This document shows positions 9,933 to 18,379 of a stretch of 64,000 nt of DNA, in pieces; positions within the stretch are counted from its first letter, which is position 1; each line of letters begins with the position of its first letter. This DNA is from Cellulomonas denverensis (GTDB lineage Bacteria > Actinomycetota > Actinomycetes > Actinomycetales > Cellulomonadaceae), in NCBI RefSeq assembly GCF_012396125.1, contig NZ_JAAXOX010000006.1, positions 106,569 to 170,568 on the forward strand. The letters run 5' to 3'. Under the pieces are notes generated by a model. That model was not told the DNA's origin, ran no database searches, and worked only from the letters and a program-made list of their open reading frames with translations. Both the position numbers and the translations under genes were made by a program.

Positions 9933-9994
9933 GACGAGTGCGAAGAAGCTGTCGCCCGAACCGCCCGTATCGCAGCAGTTTCTCCGCACTCGTC
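9933..9994. repeat. imperfect inverted repeat, 23-bp arms
   Basis: The left arm 9933-9955 (starts GACGAGTGCGAAGAAG) and right arm 9972-9994 (ends TTTCTCCGCACTCGTC) are complementary at 19 of 23 positions around a 16-base spacer. The element lies between a terminator and the 3' end of the next gene. It could be a second terminator or a dispersed intergenic repeat. Confidence 0.6.
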
Positions 9995-10007
9995 AGGGGA
10001 GCCGGGG

Positions 10008-10676
10008 TCAGTCCTCGGTCTCGAGGAGGGCGGCGACCGCGGCGGCGATGGGGGTCGGGCCCTCGGACAGCTCGACGGTGAGGCCGGCGGTGCGGGGCTC
10101 GTCGGCCAGGGCGACCAGCACCGCGGCGACGTCGTCCCGGGTCACCTGGCCGCGCGGGACGTCCGCGCCCAGCCGGACATGGCCGGTGCCGGTGTCGTCG
10201 GTCAGGCCGCCGGGTCGCAGGATGGTCCAGGCCAGTGCGTCGCGGCGGCGCAGGTCCTCCTCGGCGGCGGTCTTGGCGCGCAGGTAGGCGGCGAACACCT
10301 CGTCGGTGCCCTCCGGCGGCTCGGCACCGGCGCCCACCGAGGAGACCAGCAGGTAGCGGTCGACCCCGGCCCGCTCCGCGGCATCGGCGAGCAGGGCGGC
10401 GGCCCCGCGGTCGACGGTGTCCTTGCGCGCGGCACCACTGCCCGGGCCCGCACCGGCGGCGAAGACCACCACGTCCGCGCCGGTCAGGTGCGCGGCGAGC
10501 TCGGCGGCGTCGGTGTGCTCCAGGTCGATCAGGACCGCGGCGGCACCGTCGGCCTCGACGTCGGCGACGTGGTCCGGGTTCCGGATCAGGGCGACCGGTG
10601 AGTCCCCGCGGTCGGCGAGCAGGCGGCTGAGCCGCCGGGCGATCTGTCCGTGTCCTCCGGCGATGACGATGCGCAT
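10008..10676 (-). CDS. NAD(P)-binding atypical SDR protein
   Basis: A 222-residue Rossmann protein. The dinucleotide motif is IAGGHGQIARRL at the N-terminus, followed by DVVVFAAGAG and the segment YLLVSSVGAG; the later LRPGGLTD fits the atypical SDR5/NmrA-like group, which includes flavin or NADPH-binding sensors and reductases. A canonical YxxxK catalytic pair is not obvious, apart from YLRAK near the position where one would be. Substrate unknown. Confidence 0.8.
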   Translation of the reverse strand: MRIVIAGGHGQIARRLSRLLADRGDSPVALIRNPDHVADVEADGAAAVLIDLEHTDAAELAAHLTGADVVVFAAGAGPGSGAARKDTVDRGAAALLADAAERAGVDRYLLVSSVGAGAEPPEGTDEVFAAYLRAKTAAEEDLRRRDALAWTILRPGGLTDDTGTGHVRLGADVPRGQVTRDDVAAVLVALADEPRTAGLTVELSEGPTPIAAAVAALLETED

Positions 10677-10725
10677 CTGGTCACGGTAGGCCGGGGGCCC
10701 AGGTCGCGCGCGGCGGGGATGCCGG

Positions 10726-11055
10726 TCAGGCGGTCTCGGCCACCGGCTCGTCGCCGCCGCCCTCCAACGGCCGCAGCCGTCCCAGCCGGTCGCGCAGGTC
10801 CCGCACGTCGTTGGTCCCGGCGCCGGGCACCAGCGACAGGGCGGTGTAGGTCTCGGCGGTGGGCAGCAGGTCGCGGGCCAGATCGCGCAGTGCCTCGGCG
10901 ACCTCGGCCAGCTCCGCGGTGTGCCCGTCGCCGTCGTTCAGCCCGACGTACAGCACGAACCCGGCACGGGCGGCGGGGTCGGTGGTCGGCACGTGCTGGG
11001 GCGCGCGCTCCAGGTGCTCGGGGTTCCGGGGGACGGGGAGGTGACGACGTGCCAT
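10726..11055 (-). CDS. conserved hypothetical protein
   Basis: A 109-residue soluble protein of unknown function. It has a basic, proline-rich N-terminus, a central hydrophobic strand (GFVLYVGLNDGDG) and a helix rich in Ala/Leu/Glu. The ATG at 11055 has GGAG upstream at normal distance; the longer frame starting at 11166 has no such site. It lies 49 bases upstream of the NAD(P)-binding gene on the same strand and may be cotranscribed with it. Confidence 0.6.
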   Translation of the reverse strand: MARRHLPVPRNPEHLERAPQHVPTTDPAARAGFVLYVGLNDGDGHTAELAEVAEALRDLARDLLPTAETYTALSLVPGAGTNDVRDLRDRLGRLRPLEGGGDEPVAETA

Positions 11056-11325
11056 CGAGGGCTCCGGGGGTGAGGGGTGCCGCCGCCTCACGGGGAGGGG
11101 CGAGCGAGCGGTGGTCGGGTGGGCGTCGGGCTCAGTGCCAACAACGCGGAGTTCGCCGTGCGTCACGGCGTACCGACCCCGGATACCCGCGCATGACGAA
11201 GGACGCCCGATGGGCGCCGATCATGCGGAGCGGGGTGGTGACCACAGGTCGATGGTGTCAGCCGTGGGGCCGGACACCAAGGTCTATCCGCCGATCGTCT
11301 CGGCGGGTGAGATGAACGGTGCGGG

Positions 11326-11961
11326 TCAGACCACGCCGTAGAGGCGGTCGCCGGCGTCGCCGAGGCCCGGCACGATGTACGCCTTCTCGTTCAGGTGGTC
11401 GTCGACCGCGGCCACCACGATCTTGACGTCGACCCGGTCGCCGACGGCCTCCTCGACCACCTTCAGGCCCTCCGGCGCGGCCAGCAGGCAGACGGCGGTG
11501 ACGTCGCGGGCGCCGCGCTCGAACAGGTAGTTGATCGCCGCGACCAGGGTGCCGCCGGTGGCGAGCATCGGGTCGATCAGGAAGCACTGCCGGCCGGTGA
11601 GGTCGTCGGGCAGCCGGTTCGCGTAGGTGACGACGTCGAGGGTCTCCTCGTCGCGCTGCATCCCCAGGAAGCCGACCTCCGCGGTCGGCATCAGGCGGGT
11701 CATCCCGTCCAGCATGCCCAGCCCGGCGCGCAGGATCGGCACCACCAGCGGCAGCGGCTCGGCGATCTTCACGCCGGTGAACGGGGCGACCGGGGTCTGG
11801 ATGTCCAGCGGCGCGGTGCGCACCTCCCGGGTCGCCTCGTAGGCGAGCAGGGTCACCAGCTCGTCGACCAGCTTGCGGAACGTGGGGGACGAGGTGTCCT
11901 TGTTCCGCAGGACCGTCAGCTTGTGGGCGACGAGAGGGTGGTCGGCGACGTGCAGGCGCAT
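11326..11961 (-). CDS. upp: uracil phosphoribosyltransferase
   Basis: A 211-residue pyrimidine-salvage enzyme that makes UMP from uracil and PRPP. The PRPP-binding motif [13 protein letters not shown] is at residues 126-138, the segment [13 protein letters not shown] at about 75-87, and the uracil-binding end is [11 protein letters not shown]. Length is exactly that of the family. It is divergent from tadA, sharing a 140-bp promoter region, an arrangement often seen in actinobacteria. Confidence 0.97.
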   Translation of the reverse strand: MRLHVADHPLVAHKLTVLRNKDTSSPTFRKLVDELVTLLAYEATREVRTAPLDIQTPVAPFTGVKIAEPLPLVVPILRAGLGMLDGMTRLMPTAEVGFLGMQRDEETLDVVTYANRLPDDLTGRQCFLIDPMLATGGTLVAAINYLFERGARDVTAVCLLAAPEGLKVVEEAVGDRVDVKIVVAAVDDHLNEKAYIVPGLGDAGDRLYGVV

Positions 11962-12101
11962 GGCCCCAACCTACCGTGCCGGGACCCGGCTCCGGCGTCG
12001 GGCCGAACGTCCCAGACGCGGCCGCTACCGGTGAGTAACCATGGAGCGCAGGCGATGACGGTGCCGAACACCCCCCTGCCGGCGCCGTCATCGCCCTTTC
12101 C

Positions 12102-12608
12102 ATGTCCGGCGTAGGCCACGATGGAGCAGTGCAGCTCCCCGTGTTCGCCCGCCCCGACGATCTCACTGCGATGGGCCTGGCCCTGACCGAGGCCGCCGCG
12201 TGCCTGGCCACCGGTGACGTGCCGGTCGGCGCGGTGGTGCTCGGCCCGGACGGCGGCGTGGTGGGCGCCGGCCGCAACCGCCGGGAGGCCGATCACGACC
12301 CGACCGCCCACGCCGAGGTGCTCGCCCTGCGCGCCGCCGCGACCACCCTGGGCCGGTGGCGGCTGGACGACTGCACCCTGGTCGTCACCCTCGAACCCTG
12401 CGTGATGTGCGCCGGCGCGACCGTCCTGGCCCGGGTGCCGCGGCTGGTGCTGGGCGCCTGGGACCCGAAGGCCGGGGCGTGCGGCTCGCAGTGGGACGTG
12501 GTGCGCGACTCCCGGCTGAACCACCGGGTCGAGGTGGTCGGCGGGGTGCGCGAGCAGGAGTGCTCGGCGGTGCTCCGCGAGTTCTTCGCCGGGCACCGGC
12601 GGGACTGA
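12102..12608 (+). CDS. tadA: tRNA-specific adenosine deaminase
   Basis: A 168-residue zinc deaminase that converts the wobble adenosine of tRNA-Arg(ACG) to inosine. Zinc ligands and the catalytic glutamate are in HAEV (His70, Glu72) and PCVMC (Cys100, Cys103). The N-terminus before residue 20 is not conserved; a GTG at 12129 is an alternative start. Divergent from upp. Confidence 0.92.
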   Translation: MSGVGHDGAVQLPVFARPDDLTAMGLALTEAAACLATGDVPVGAVVLGPDGGVVGAGRNRREADHDPTAHAEVLALRAAATTLGRWRLDDCTLVVTLEPCVMCAGATVLARVPRLVLGAWDPKAGACGSQWDVVRDSRLNHRVEVVGGVREQECSAVLREFFAGHRRD

Positions 12609-12662
12609 GCCGATCGGGGGAGCGCCTGGGACCGGCACCGTCCGGCTGGCTACCGTCCGACC

Positions 12663-12938
12663 ATGAGCGACCAGGAGCACCCCTCGTCCGGCCTGCGACC
12701 CCCGGCACTGATGAGCCCGGCCACCATGCTGTGGACCGGCATCGCGGTCGCCGCCGGGGCCGCCCTGGCCGACCGGGTGCTGAACGACTGGCTGTACCCG
12801 GCCATCGGGCTCGGGGCGTCGATGGCCGTCAACACCGTGCTGTACCCGGTGACCCAGTTCCTCGCCGTCGGTGGGGCGGTGCTCGCCGCGGGGTCGTTCG
12901 TGCTCCGCGCGGTGACCGCCGCTCGGCGGGACGGCTAG
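12663..12938 (+). CDS. small two-helix membrane protein
   Basis: A 91-residue protein with two hydrophobic segments (about residues 20-40 and 60-82) joined by a loop. No known domain and no strong ribosome site. Its stop codon overlaps the stop of the convergent sirtuin gene. Codon choice and a clean frame support it being real. Confidence 0.6.
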   Translation: MSDQEHPSSGLRPPALMSPATMLWTGIAVAAGAALADRVLNDWLYPAIGLGASMAVNTVLYPVTQFLAVGGAVLAAGSFVLRAVTAARRDG

Positions 12939-13813
12939 AGCCGTCCGGCCAGCAGCTCCAGGCTCTCCGACGCCCCCGCATCCCAGGTCAGCGTCGCCAG
13001 CGGGTCGCCGCGGGTCGCACCGCGGTTGAGGATCACGATCGGCTTGCCCGCCTCGGCCGCCCGGCGCACGAACCGCAGCCCGGACTGCACGGTCAGCGAC
13101 GACCCGGCGACCAGCAGCGCCTCCGCCTCGTCCACCAGCGCGTAGGCCTCCGCCACCCGCGGCGCGGGCACCGTCTCCCCGAAGTACACGATCTCCGGCT
13201 TCAGCATTCCGCCGCACAACCCCGGTCCACCGTCCGGATCCGGCTGCCAGCAGTCCGCGACCACGAAGTGCTGGGTGCGCTCGATCACCGCGTCGGCGTC
13301 CGGCGCGATCTCCACGTCCTCCACCGACCCGATCGACTCGATGAAGCCCGGGTTCAGCGCCTCCAGCCGCTCGGCCATCTGCTCGCGGGACACCACCCGG
13401 CGGCAGCGCAGGCAGATCACCCGGTCGTAGCGCCCGTGCAGGTCGATCACCCGGCGGGACCCGGCCTCCTCGTGCAGCAGGTCGACGTTCTGGGTGATCA
13501 CGCCCAGCACGATCCCGTGCGCCTCCATCGCCGCCAGCGCCCGGTGCCCGGCGTTCGGCTCGGTGCGGTGCATGAACCGCCAGCCCACGTGGTTGCGCGC
13601 CCAGTAGTGCCGGCGGAACGCCTCGTCCCCGACGAACTGCTGGTAGGTCATCGGCGTGCGCGGCGGCGAGTCCGGCCCGCGGTAGTCCGGGATCCCCGAG
13701 TCGGTGGACACCCCCGCGCCGGTCAGCACCGCCAGCCGGCGACCGCGCAGCAACTGGACCACCTGATCCGCGTCGGCGGGATGCGGGCGGGTGGCGGGGG
13801 CGGTCCAGATCAC
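12935..13813 (-). CDS. NAD-dependent protein deacylase, sirtuin family
   Basis: A 292-residue sirtuin. The NAD loop GAGVSTDSGIPDYRG is at residues 32-46, TQNVD at 107-111, catalytic His126 in DLHGRYD, and a zinc site is made by Cys134/Cys137 and Cys188/Cys200. The spacing of the second cysteine pair is wider than in CobB. Such enzymes remove acetyl or longer acyl groups from lysines, with acetyl-CoA synthetase a common target. Confidence 0.92.
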   Translation of the reverse strand: MIWTAPATRPHPADADQVVQLLRGRRLAVLTGAGVSTDSGIPDYRGPDSPPRTPMTYQQFVGDEAFRRHYWARNHVGWRFMHRTEPNAGHRALAAMEAHGIVLGVITQNVDLLHEEAGSRRVIDLHGRYDRVICLRCRRVVSREQMAERLEALNPGFIESIGSVEDVEIAPDADAVIERTQHFVVADCWQPDPDGGPGLCGGMLKPEIVYFGETVPAPRVAEAYALVDEAEALLVAGSSLTVQSGLRFVRRAAEAGKPIVILNRGATRGDPLATLTWDAGASESLELLAGRL

Positions 13814-13926
13814 GCTTCACGGTACGTCCGGCCGGCGCCCGGAGCCCGGTGCGTTTGCTCACGGCTGAGCGGTGCGCGGGGTCCGGTTCGGAGGTGGGGG
13901 CGTCATCGGCTAGACTCCCCGACCGA

Positions 13927-14013
13927 GGTAGCGTGTCCGAGCGGCCTAAGGAGCACGCCTCGAAAGCGTGTGTGGGTGAAAGTCCACCGTGGGTTCAAAT
14001 CCCACCGCTACCG
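13927..14013 (+). tRNA. tRNA-Ser (anticodon CGA)
   Basis: The acceptor stem GGTAGCG/CGCTACC with discriminator G, an anticodon arm CACGC-CTCGAAA-GCGTG, the long class II variable arm, and a perfect T arm GTGGG-TTCAAAT-CCCAC define an 87-nt serine tRNA reading UCG. CCA is not encoded. A TAGACT hexamer at 13911 may be its -10 box. The island starts right after it, so this gene is the likely integration site. Confidence 0.97.
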
Positions 14014-14050
14014 CGTGAGTGGGCCTGACGAATCTCAGGGCCACGGAGTG

Positions 14051-14090
14051 ACGAAACCCCCGTCGGGTCTCCGGCGGGGGTTTCGTTCGT
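14051..14090. terminator. tRNA-Ser terminator at the left island edge
   Basis: ACGAAACCCCCG pairs perfectly with CGGGGGTTTCGT over a 12-base loop and is followed by TCGTT. The flanking GTGACGAAA-CCCCCG recurs, with one inserted G, in the terminator at the right edge of the island (19921-19936). Confidence 0.8.
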
Positions 14091-14096
14091 TCGGGT

Positions 14097-14808
14097 TCAG
14101 CTCTCGTCGTTGCTGTCGTCGGCGCTCTCGTCATCGGGGTCGCGGTTGACGAGCTTGTCGTGCAACTCGATCTCACCGACCTCGTTGAGCTCCTCGTGGC
14201 CTAACGCCGCCGCCGGGCCCACATGATCAGGTCTGACTCGTCGATCGCCTCCGGGTGGTTCGCGAGGTACCGGACCACCAGACGCAAGTTCTGGAACATC
14301 GCCCCGACCGCGAACATGAACGTCACCTTCGACAGGCCGAACAGCTCGACCCAGCCACGGCCGACGTCCTCGTTCGCAGGGTGCTTGATCGAGGCGCAGC
14401 TCCGCGCGACTGTGGACCGCTTGCGGTACTCGTCGAACCACTGCTCGGACAAGTACGGGTGCCGCCGGCGGTTCTTCGCGTCGACCTCCGCGGGGGCGAC
14501 GATCGACTTCTGCACGTAGATGCCCTTCGGGTCCACCAGGTGCGGCGGCGGAGGGGACACCAGCGTCAGAGACTCCGCGTTCTGCGACTGGAGCGTGAAC
14601 GCCGCAACGGGCAGATCGCGTGACCTCGCAGCGCCTGGCAGATGTACTGCTCCTTGCCCGCACCGTTGCCGGTGTTATGGACCAGCTCGTACGGCTCATG
14701 CGCCTGCATGATCTCGCGCGCCAGGTCGAACTCCCTGCGGGCGAGAGCGGGTGGGTATCGCGTGAAGAGCTGACGGACATCGACCGAGAGAGCCTCATCA
14801 TCGACCAC
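14097..14808 (-). pseudogene. transposase-like protein remnant with frameshifts
   Basis: Conceptual reading from 14808 downward passes through three frames. The first frame gives a segment ending GHAICP; near 14605 the frame shifts and continues as AAFTLQSQNAES and then KSIVAPAEVDAKNRRRHPY and FDEYRKRSTVARSCASIKH. This order resembles the C-terminal half of transposase-like proteins common in actinobacterial mobile DNA (the region with RxTVEGxNxxxK). A second shift near 14205 would add an acidic tail (RDPDDESADDSNDES). The N-terminal half is missing. Assignment is from recalled family pattern. Confidence 0.55.
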
Positions 14809-14979
14809 ACTACGCTCTACGGGGCGACTCCAGGACTACGCCGGAAAGCCCACCGTGAAGAGCATCGACTCCTCGCTCGCAGGCTACGGGCTGCCCAAGG
14901 CGACGACGTATGTGAAGGTCAATCCGGACGGCAGTCTGGGGCCAGAAACAACGACACTCCCTACGCGGTCCGAAATATG
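14774..14979 (+). other. open C-terminal-like fragment, unassigned
   Basis: A frame open from the stop at 14771 to a TGA at 14977-14979 encodes a plausible protein end (LQDYAGKPTVKSIDSSLAGY, then TTYVKVNPDGSLGPET). It has no start codon of its own and may be the tail of a gene cut when the island rearranged. I do not recognise the family. Otherwise 14809-15152 holds no gene; it includes the promoter region of the NTPase. Confidence 0.3.
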
Positions 14980-15152
14980 ATCCATCACCCCGAGAAACCA
15001 ACAACATTTTGTCGGATGCAGATCTGCGTGAGGGTGTCGCGAGTCTTCTTCGGGTTGTGAAGGCGGTGCCAACGTCGCTCCCCGAACTTGCCTGGTCCCG
15101 CGTCGACCGAGCATCTCCTCTAGGGGCCTCAACTCTGGTAGCCTCGACCTCA

Positions 15153-17447
15153 ATGCCTGATCCTGACTACGAGCTCCACAAGCTCGGCTGGCGAGCCTTC
15201 CAAGACCTCTGTGCTGTCGTCCTCCAGGAGACGCTTGGGCAAGTCTTCACCGCGTTTGCGGACACGAATGACGCCGGTCAAGACGGCGCCTTTCACGGCC
15301 TCTGGGCAGCGCCTGGTGACAAGGTGCTCACCGAGCTCGAAGACTTCACCGCCCCTGCGATGCCGGTCGTCGTGCAGTGCAAGTTCAGCGTCGACCCGTC
15401 ACGGACGCTGGCGCCCTCGGACCTTGGAGGCGAACTCGCCAAGATCGAGGCGTTGCACGCTCGCGGGCTATGCGACGGGTACATGGTGTTGACGAACTTA
15501 CGCGTCACCGGGCGAACTCAGAGTTGGTTCGCAGAGGAAGTGCGGAGACGTGGACCCAAGGTCGCGGCGATACTTCCGGGGCCGTGGATCTGCACGCAAA
15601 TCGCGAAGAACTGGAACCTACGCCGCTACGTACCGCGCGTCTACGGTCTCGGTGACCTCACGAGCATTCTGGACGAGCGCAGGATGCGCCAGGCACGCGC
15701 GCTCCTCACAAGCCTGACCCGAGAATTGGAGACGTTCGTCCCTACTGGCGCGTATCGAGGCGCAAGCGACGCAATCACCGAACATGGGTTCGTATTGCTC
15801 CTCGGCGAACCTGCCAGCGGGAAGTCGACCATCGCCGCGATGCTCTGCATGACTGCGCTCGACAACTGGCAATGCGACGTGATGCGGGTCGACGGTCCCG
15901 ACGAACTCCTTGCACACTGGAACCCCGACGACCCCCGGCAAGTGTTCTGGGTTGACGACGCGTTCGGCAGTATCCGCCACGAACCGCACCTAACCGATGC
16001 GTGGGTGCGACGGATGCCCGAGGTCATGGCCGCTGTCAGCCACGGCGCTCGTGTGCTAATGACAAGCCGCGACTACATTTACCGGGAAGCCCGCCCGAGG
16101 TTGAAGGAGTACGCCTTTCCTCGGCTGCGGGAGCAGCAGGTGGTTATCGACATCACCGCCCTGAGCATCTCCGAAAAGGAGCAGATGCTCTACAATCACT
16201 TGAAGGCGGGTGATCAGCCGAGCGCGATATTGGACGCTTGGCGACCGCATCTGCGCGCCGTCGCGGCCGCAACTCGATTCCAGCCAGAGGTGGCGCGACG
16301 TCTTTCCCTGCAGGACTTCGTGCCGGGCTCCGGGCTGCAGGACGAGGCCGCTCTGGTGTCGTACTTCGAGCACCCGAACGAATTTCTGGTTGACGTTCTC
16401 AACGGCCTTGACCCTGCGCAGCGCGCAGCACTCGCGGCGGTCTACCTCGCAGGCGGAGAGTTGCTAGCGCCGTTCGCGCCGGACGAGCGGCTGACTGCGG
16501 CGGTGACGGCTCTGGGCGCGACGGTCGCCGAGACGGCCCGCGCTTTCTCGGCCATTGAGGGAACATTCCTGTCCCAGAACACAAGAGTCGACGGAAACAC
16601 GGTCTGGCGCTTCCATCACCCAACCATCAGAGAAGGCTTTGCTGCCGCCGTCGCCCGTGACATCTCGACGCTATCGGTGTATCTCGAGGGCATGACCGTT
16701 GACGAGCTTGTCTCTCAACTCGACTGCGGCGGTTCGAACCAGCGGGGGACCCTGGTCCGAGTCCCACCCGCCATGTATCCGCTGATCGCCTCGCGCGTAC
16801 CGGTCCCCGTGCCGCGGGAAGGGTCGACAGGCCCCCGCGCGTGGTTCCTGCGTACACGGTGCTCTGACGAATTCCTGCGCATGTGGGTAGATGCTCACAA
16901 GGACGCGGTGCCGGGTATGGCGTCGTTCGGGATGATGGTGGACGCGATGTGGGAGCCCGCTGTCCTCAGCCGCCTCAACGAAGCGGGGGCGTTGCCCGAA
17001 GGTGTGCGCCGGGCAGCGGTCGAGCGGATCGTCGCGTACAGCATCGACGACCTGGACCCGGCTTGGGCAGACTCCTCCCTCGCCGGGCTCTTCACGGTAG
17101 ACGAGCGCACGGGCCTGCGTAGGCGAGTGGAAGAGGAAGTACTGCCAGACCTGGAGCAGCGCATTGACGACTTTGTGCGGTCGATCGTCAGCGATATGAC
17201 CATCGAGGAGCTATACCAAACTCCGCGGGATTACGTCGACGCTGTCCGAAGCGCCTTCCCCGAACGCCAGGACGTTCTTGAACTCTGTGACCGCGCAGAA
17301 GCACACATTAATGAACGCGCGTCCAGCGAAGAAGACGAAGACGAGACACCGGCCGCGACCTCGGGGCTGGCGGCGCCTGCGAGACCTGCCTCGGCCAGCA
17401 CGCTGAGTGCGCGAGACCCATTCGAGGATGTCGCTGCCGGCCACTGA
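15153..17447 (+). CDS. restriction-nuclease/STAND NTPase (nSTAND3-type), likely anti-phage
   Basis: This is a 764-residue protein. Residues 1-170 fit an Mrr-like PD-(D/E)xK nuclease: a helix with AFQDLCAVVLQE, Asp44 in AGQDGAFHG, and Gln75-x-Lys77 in VVVQCKFS. Residues 195-500 are a STAND-type NTPase with Walker A GEPASGKST (218-226), Walker B VFWVDD (264-269) and a sensor LMTSRDYIYREARP. The C-terminal 250 residues are helical and end in an acidic linker. The ATG at 15153 lies eight bases after TAGCCT, suggesting a leaderless transcript; a TTG at 15009 would add 48 residues without domain. Base composition is lower in GC than the neighbours. The role is inferred from family and island context. 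Confidence 0.78.
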   Translation: MPDPDYELHKLGWRAFQDLCAVVLQETLGQVFTAFADTNDAGQDGAFHGLWAAPGDKVLTELEDFTAPAMPVVVQCKFSVDPSRTLAPSDLGGELAKIEALHARGLCDGYMVLTNLRVTGRTQSWFAEEVRRRGPKVAAILPGPWICTQIAKNWNLRRYVPRVYGLGDLTSILDERRMRQARALLTSLTRELETFVPTGAYRGASDAITEHGFVLLLGEPASGKSTIAAMLCMTALDNWQCDVMRVDGPDELLAHWNPDDPRQVFWVDDAFGSIRHEPHLTDAWVRRMPEVMAAVSHGARVLMTSRDYIYREARPRLKEYAFPRLREQQVVIDITALSISEKEQMLYNHLKAGDQPSAILDAWRPHLRAVAAATRFQPEVARRLSLQDFVPGSGLQDEAALVSYFEHPNEFLVDVLNGLDPAQRAALAAVYLAGGELLAPFAPDERLTAAVTALGATVAETARAFSAIEGTFLSQNTRVDGNTVWRFHHPTIREGFAAAVARDISTLSVYLEGMTVDELVSQLDCGGSNQRGTLVRVPPAMYPLIASRVPVPVPREGSTGPRAWFLRTRCSDEFLRMWVDAHKDAVPGMASFGMMVDAMWEPAVLSRLNEAGALPEGVRRAAVERIVAYSIDDLDPAWADSSLAGLFTVDERTGLRRRVEEEVLPDLEQRIDDFVRSIVSDMTIEELYQTPRDYVDAVRSAFPERQDVLELCDRAEAHINERASSEEDEDETPAATSGLAAPARPASASTLSARDPFEDVAAGH

Positions 17448-17947
17448 GCGTCGGCGTCGCCGCTGGGCCGGTCTGGTGCCCCGCGACCACAGACCCGGGG
17501 CGCGCCGTATCGCGCTCGGAATCGCCGACTCTGTCGGCCCCGATATCTAGCGTGGGCCCGGTTCTCCCGTTCCAGTTCGGGGCGTCGCTGGTCGCGGTCC
17601 CGGGCCGGTCGCCAGCGTCGATTTCGACCCGGTTGACCCACCCGCACAGCATCCTCCGTCGGTTGAGAGCCTCCACGAGAGCCGGGGTGGTTCACCGAGA
17701 TCGTCAATCGGGCAGCCCCGCCCGACGGTCCGATTGGCGACTGCTCGTATGCCCGCCGCCACTCACCGATCACCGCGTCAGCCTACGTGCTCGCATGACG
17801 GTGTGGTGTGGCCGGTGACCGTAGAACGCGTGCAGGGCACCGGGAAGGGCGGCTGCTCACGCAGATGCGCGCCGGACTTGGACCTCAGGCGCCGCGGTGG
17901 ACATGCCCCTCGGTCCAACGGTGCGAACAGGGTGAGGGAGCGATACG
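17448..17947. other. 500-bp stretch without a supportable gene
   Basis: This is the convergent gap between the NTPase and PIN genes. Short open frames on both strands look non-coding or decayed, and I see no RNA gene, operator or clear hairpin. It may hold gene debris from the island. Confidence 0.4.
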
Positions 17948-18379
17948 TCAACAGCCGATCAGGTTGAGAAGCTCATCGCGGCTGAGCCGCGGCACCCCGA
18001 GAGTTGAGGCAGTCTCGCGAACGGCGTGGTCGTCGCTGACGACATGCCACCGGATGGGCCACAGCCGCCCCTCGCCGTGATCGAGGGCGAGTGCGGCGGC
18101 GATGAGCACAGGGTCGGCGGTGCCCTTGTTGTGGTAGAGGTCAATGAGAGAGAAGTCACCCGGGTCGATCGTTGCCATCACGTCCCGGAGGCGTAGGAGT
18201 ATCGGGGCGTCGAGCGGGAGCTCGAGGTGGGCGATCGCGGACCGGTCCGGCAGCCCGCGAACTTCGTGCATCACATCGGCCGGGATCCGACACCGATCGC
18301 GCACGAACGCGCTTGAACGCTGCACGGCGGTCAAGCGCGTGAGGACGTTCGCGTCGATCAGGTACCAGTCCTCATTCAC
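17948..18379 (-). CDS. PIN-domain nuclease (DUF4411-like), second gene of an ImmA-like/PIN pair
   Basis: A 143-residue protein starting YLIDANVLTRL. All four acidic positions expected of an active PIN fold can be assigned: Asp9, Glu39 (MHEVRG), Asp89 (GTADPVLIAAA) and Asp116/117 (VVSDDHAVRE). PIN proteins are mostly metal-dependent ribonucleases. The GTG start at 18379 overlaps the TGA of the upstream ImmA-like gene (GTGA), so synthesis is coupled and the pair should act together. DUF4411-type PIN proteins are known to sit beside ImmA/IrrE-like genes; target RNA is unknown. Confidence 0.8.
   Translation of the reverse strand: MNEDWYLIDANVLTRLTAVQRSSAFVRDRCRIPADVMHEVRGLPDRSAIAHLELPLDAPILLRLRDVMATIDPGDFSLIDLYHNKGTADPVLIAAALALDHGEGRLWPIRWHVVSDDHAVRETASTLGVPRLSRDELLNLIGC

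Noticed and set aside
11395..12114. 239-codon forward frame over upp
   Set aside because: Antisense shadow of a well-conserved gene.
15009..15152. N-terminal extension of the STAND NTPase from a TTG codon
   Set aside because: The 48 residues show no domain or good ribosome site, and a TAGCCT box lies inside them just before the ATG at 15153.
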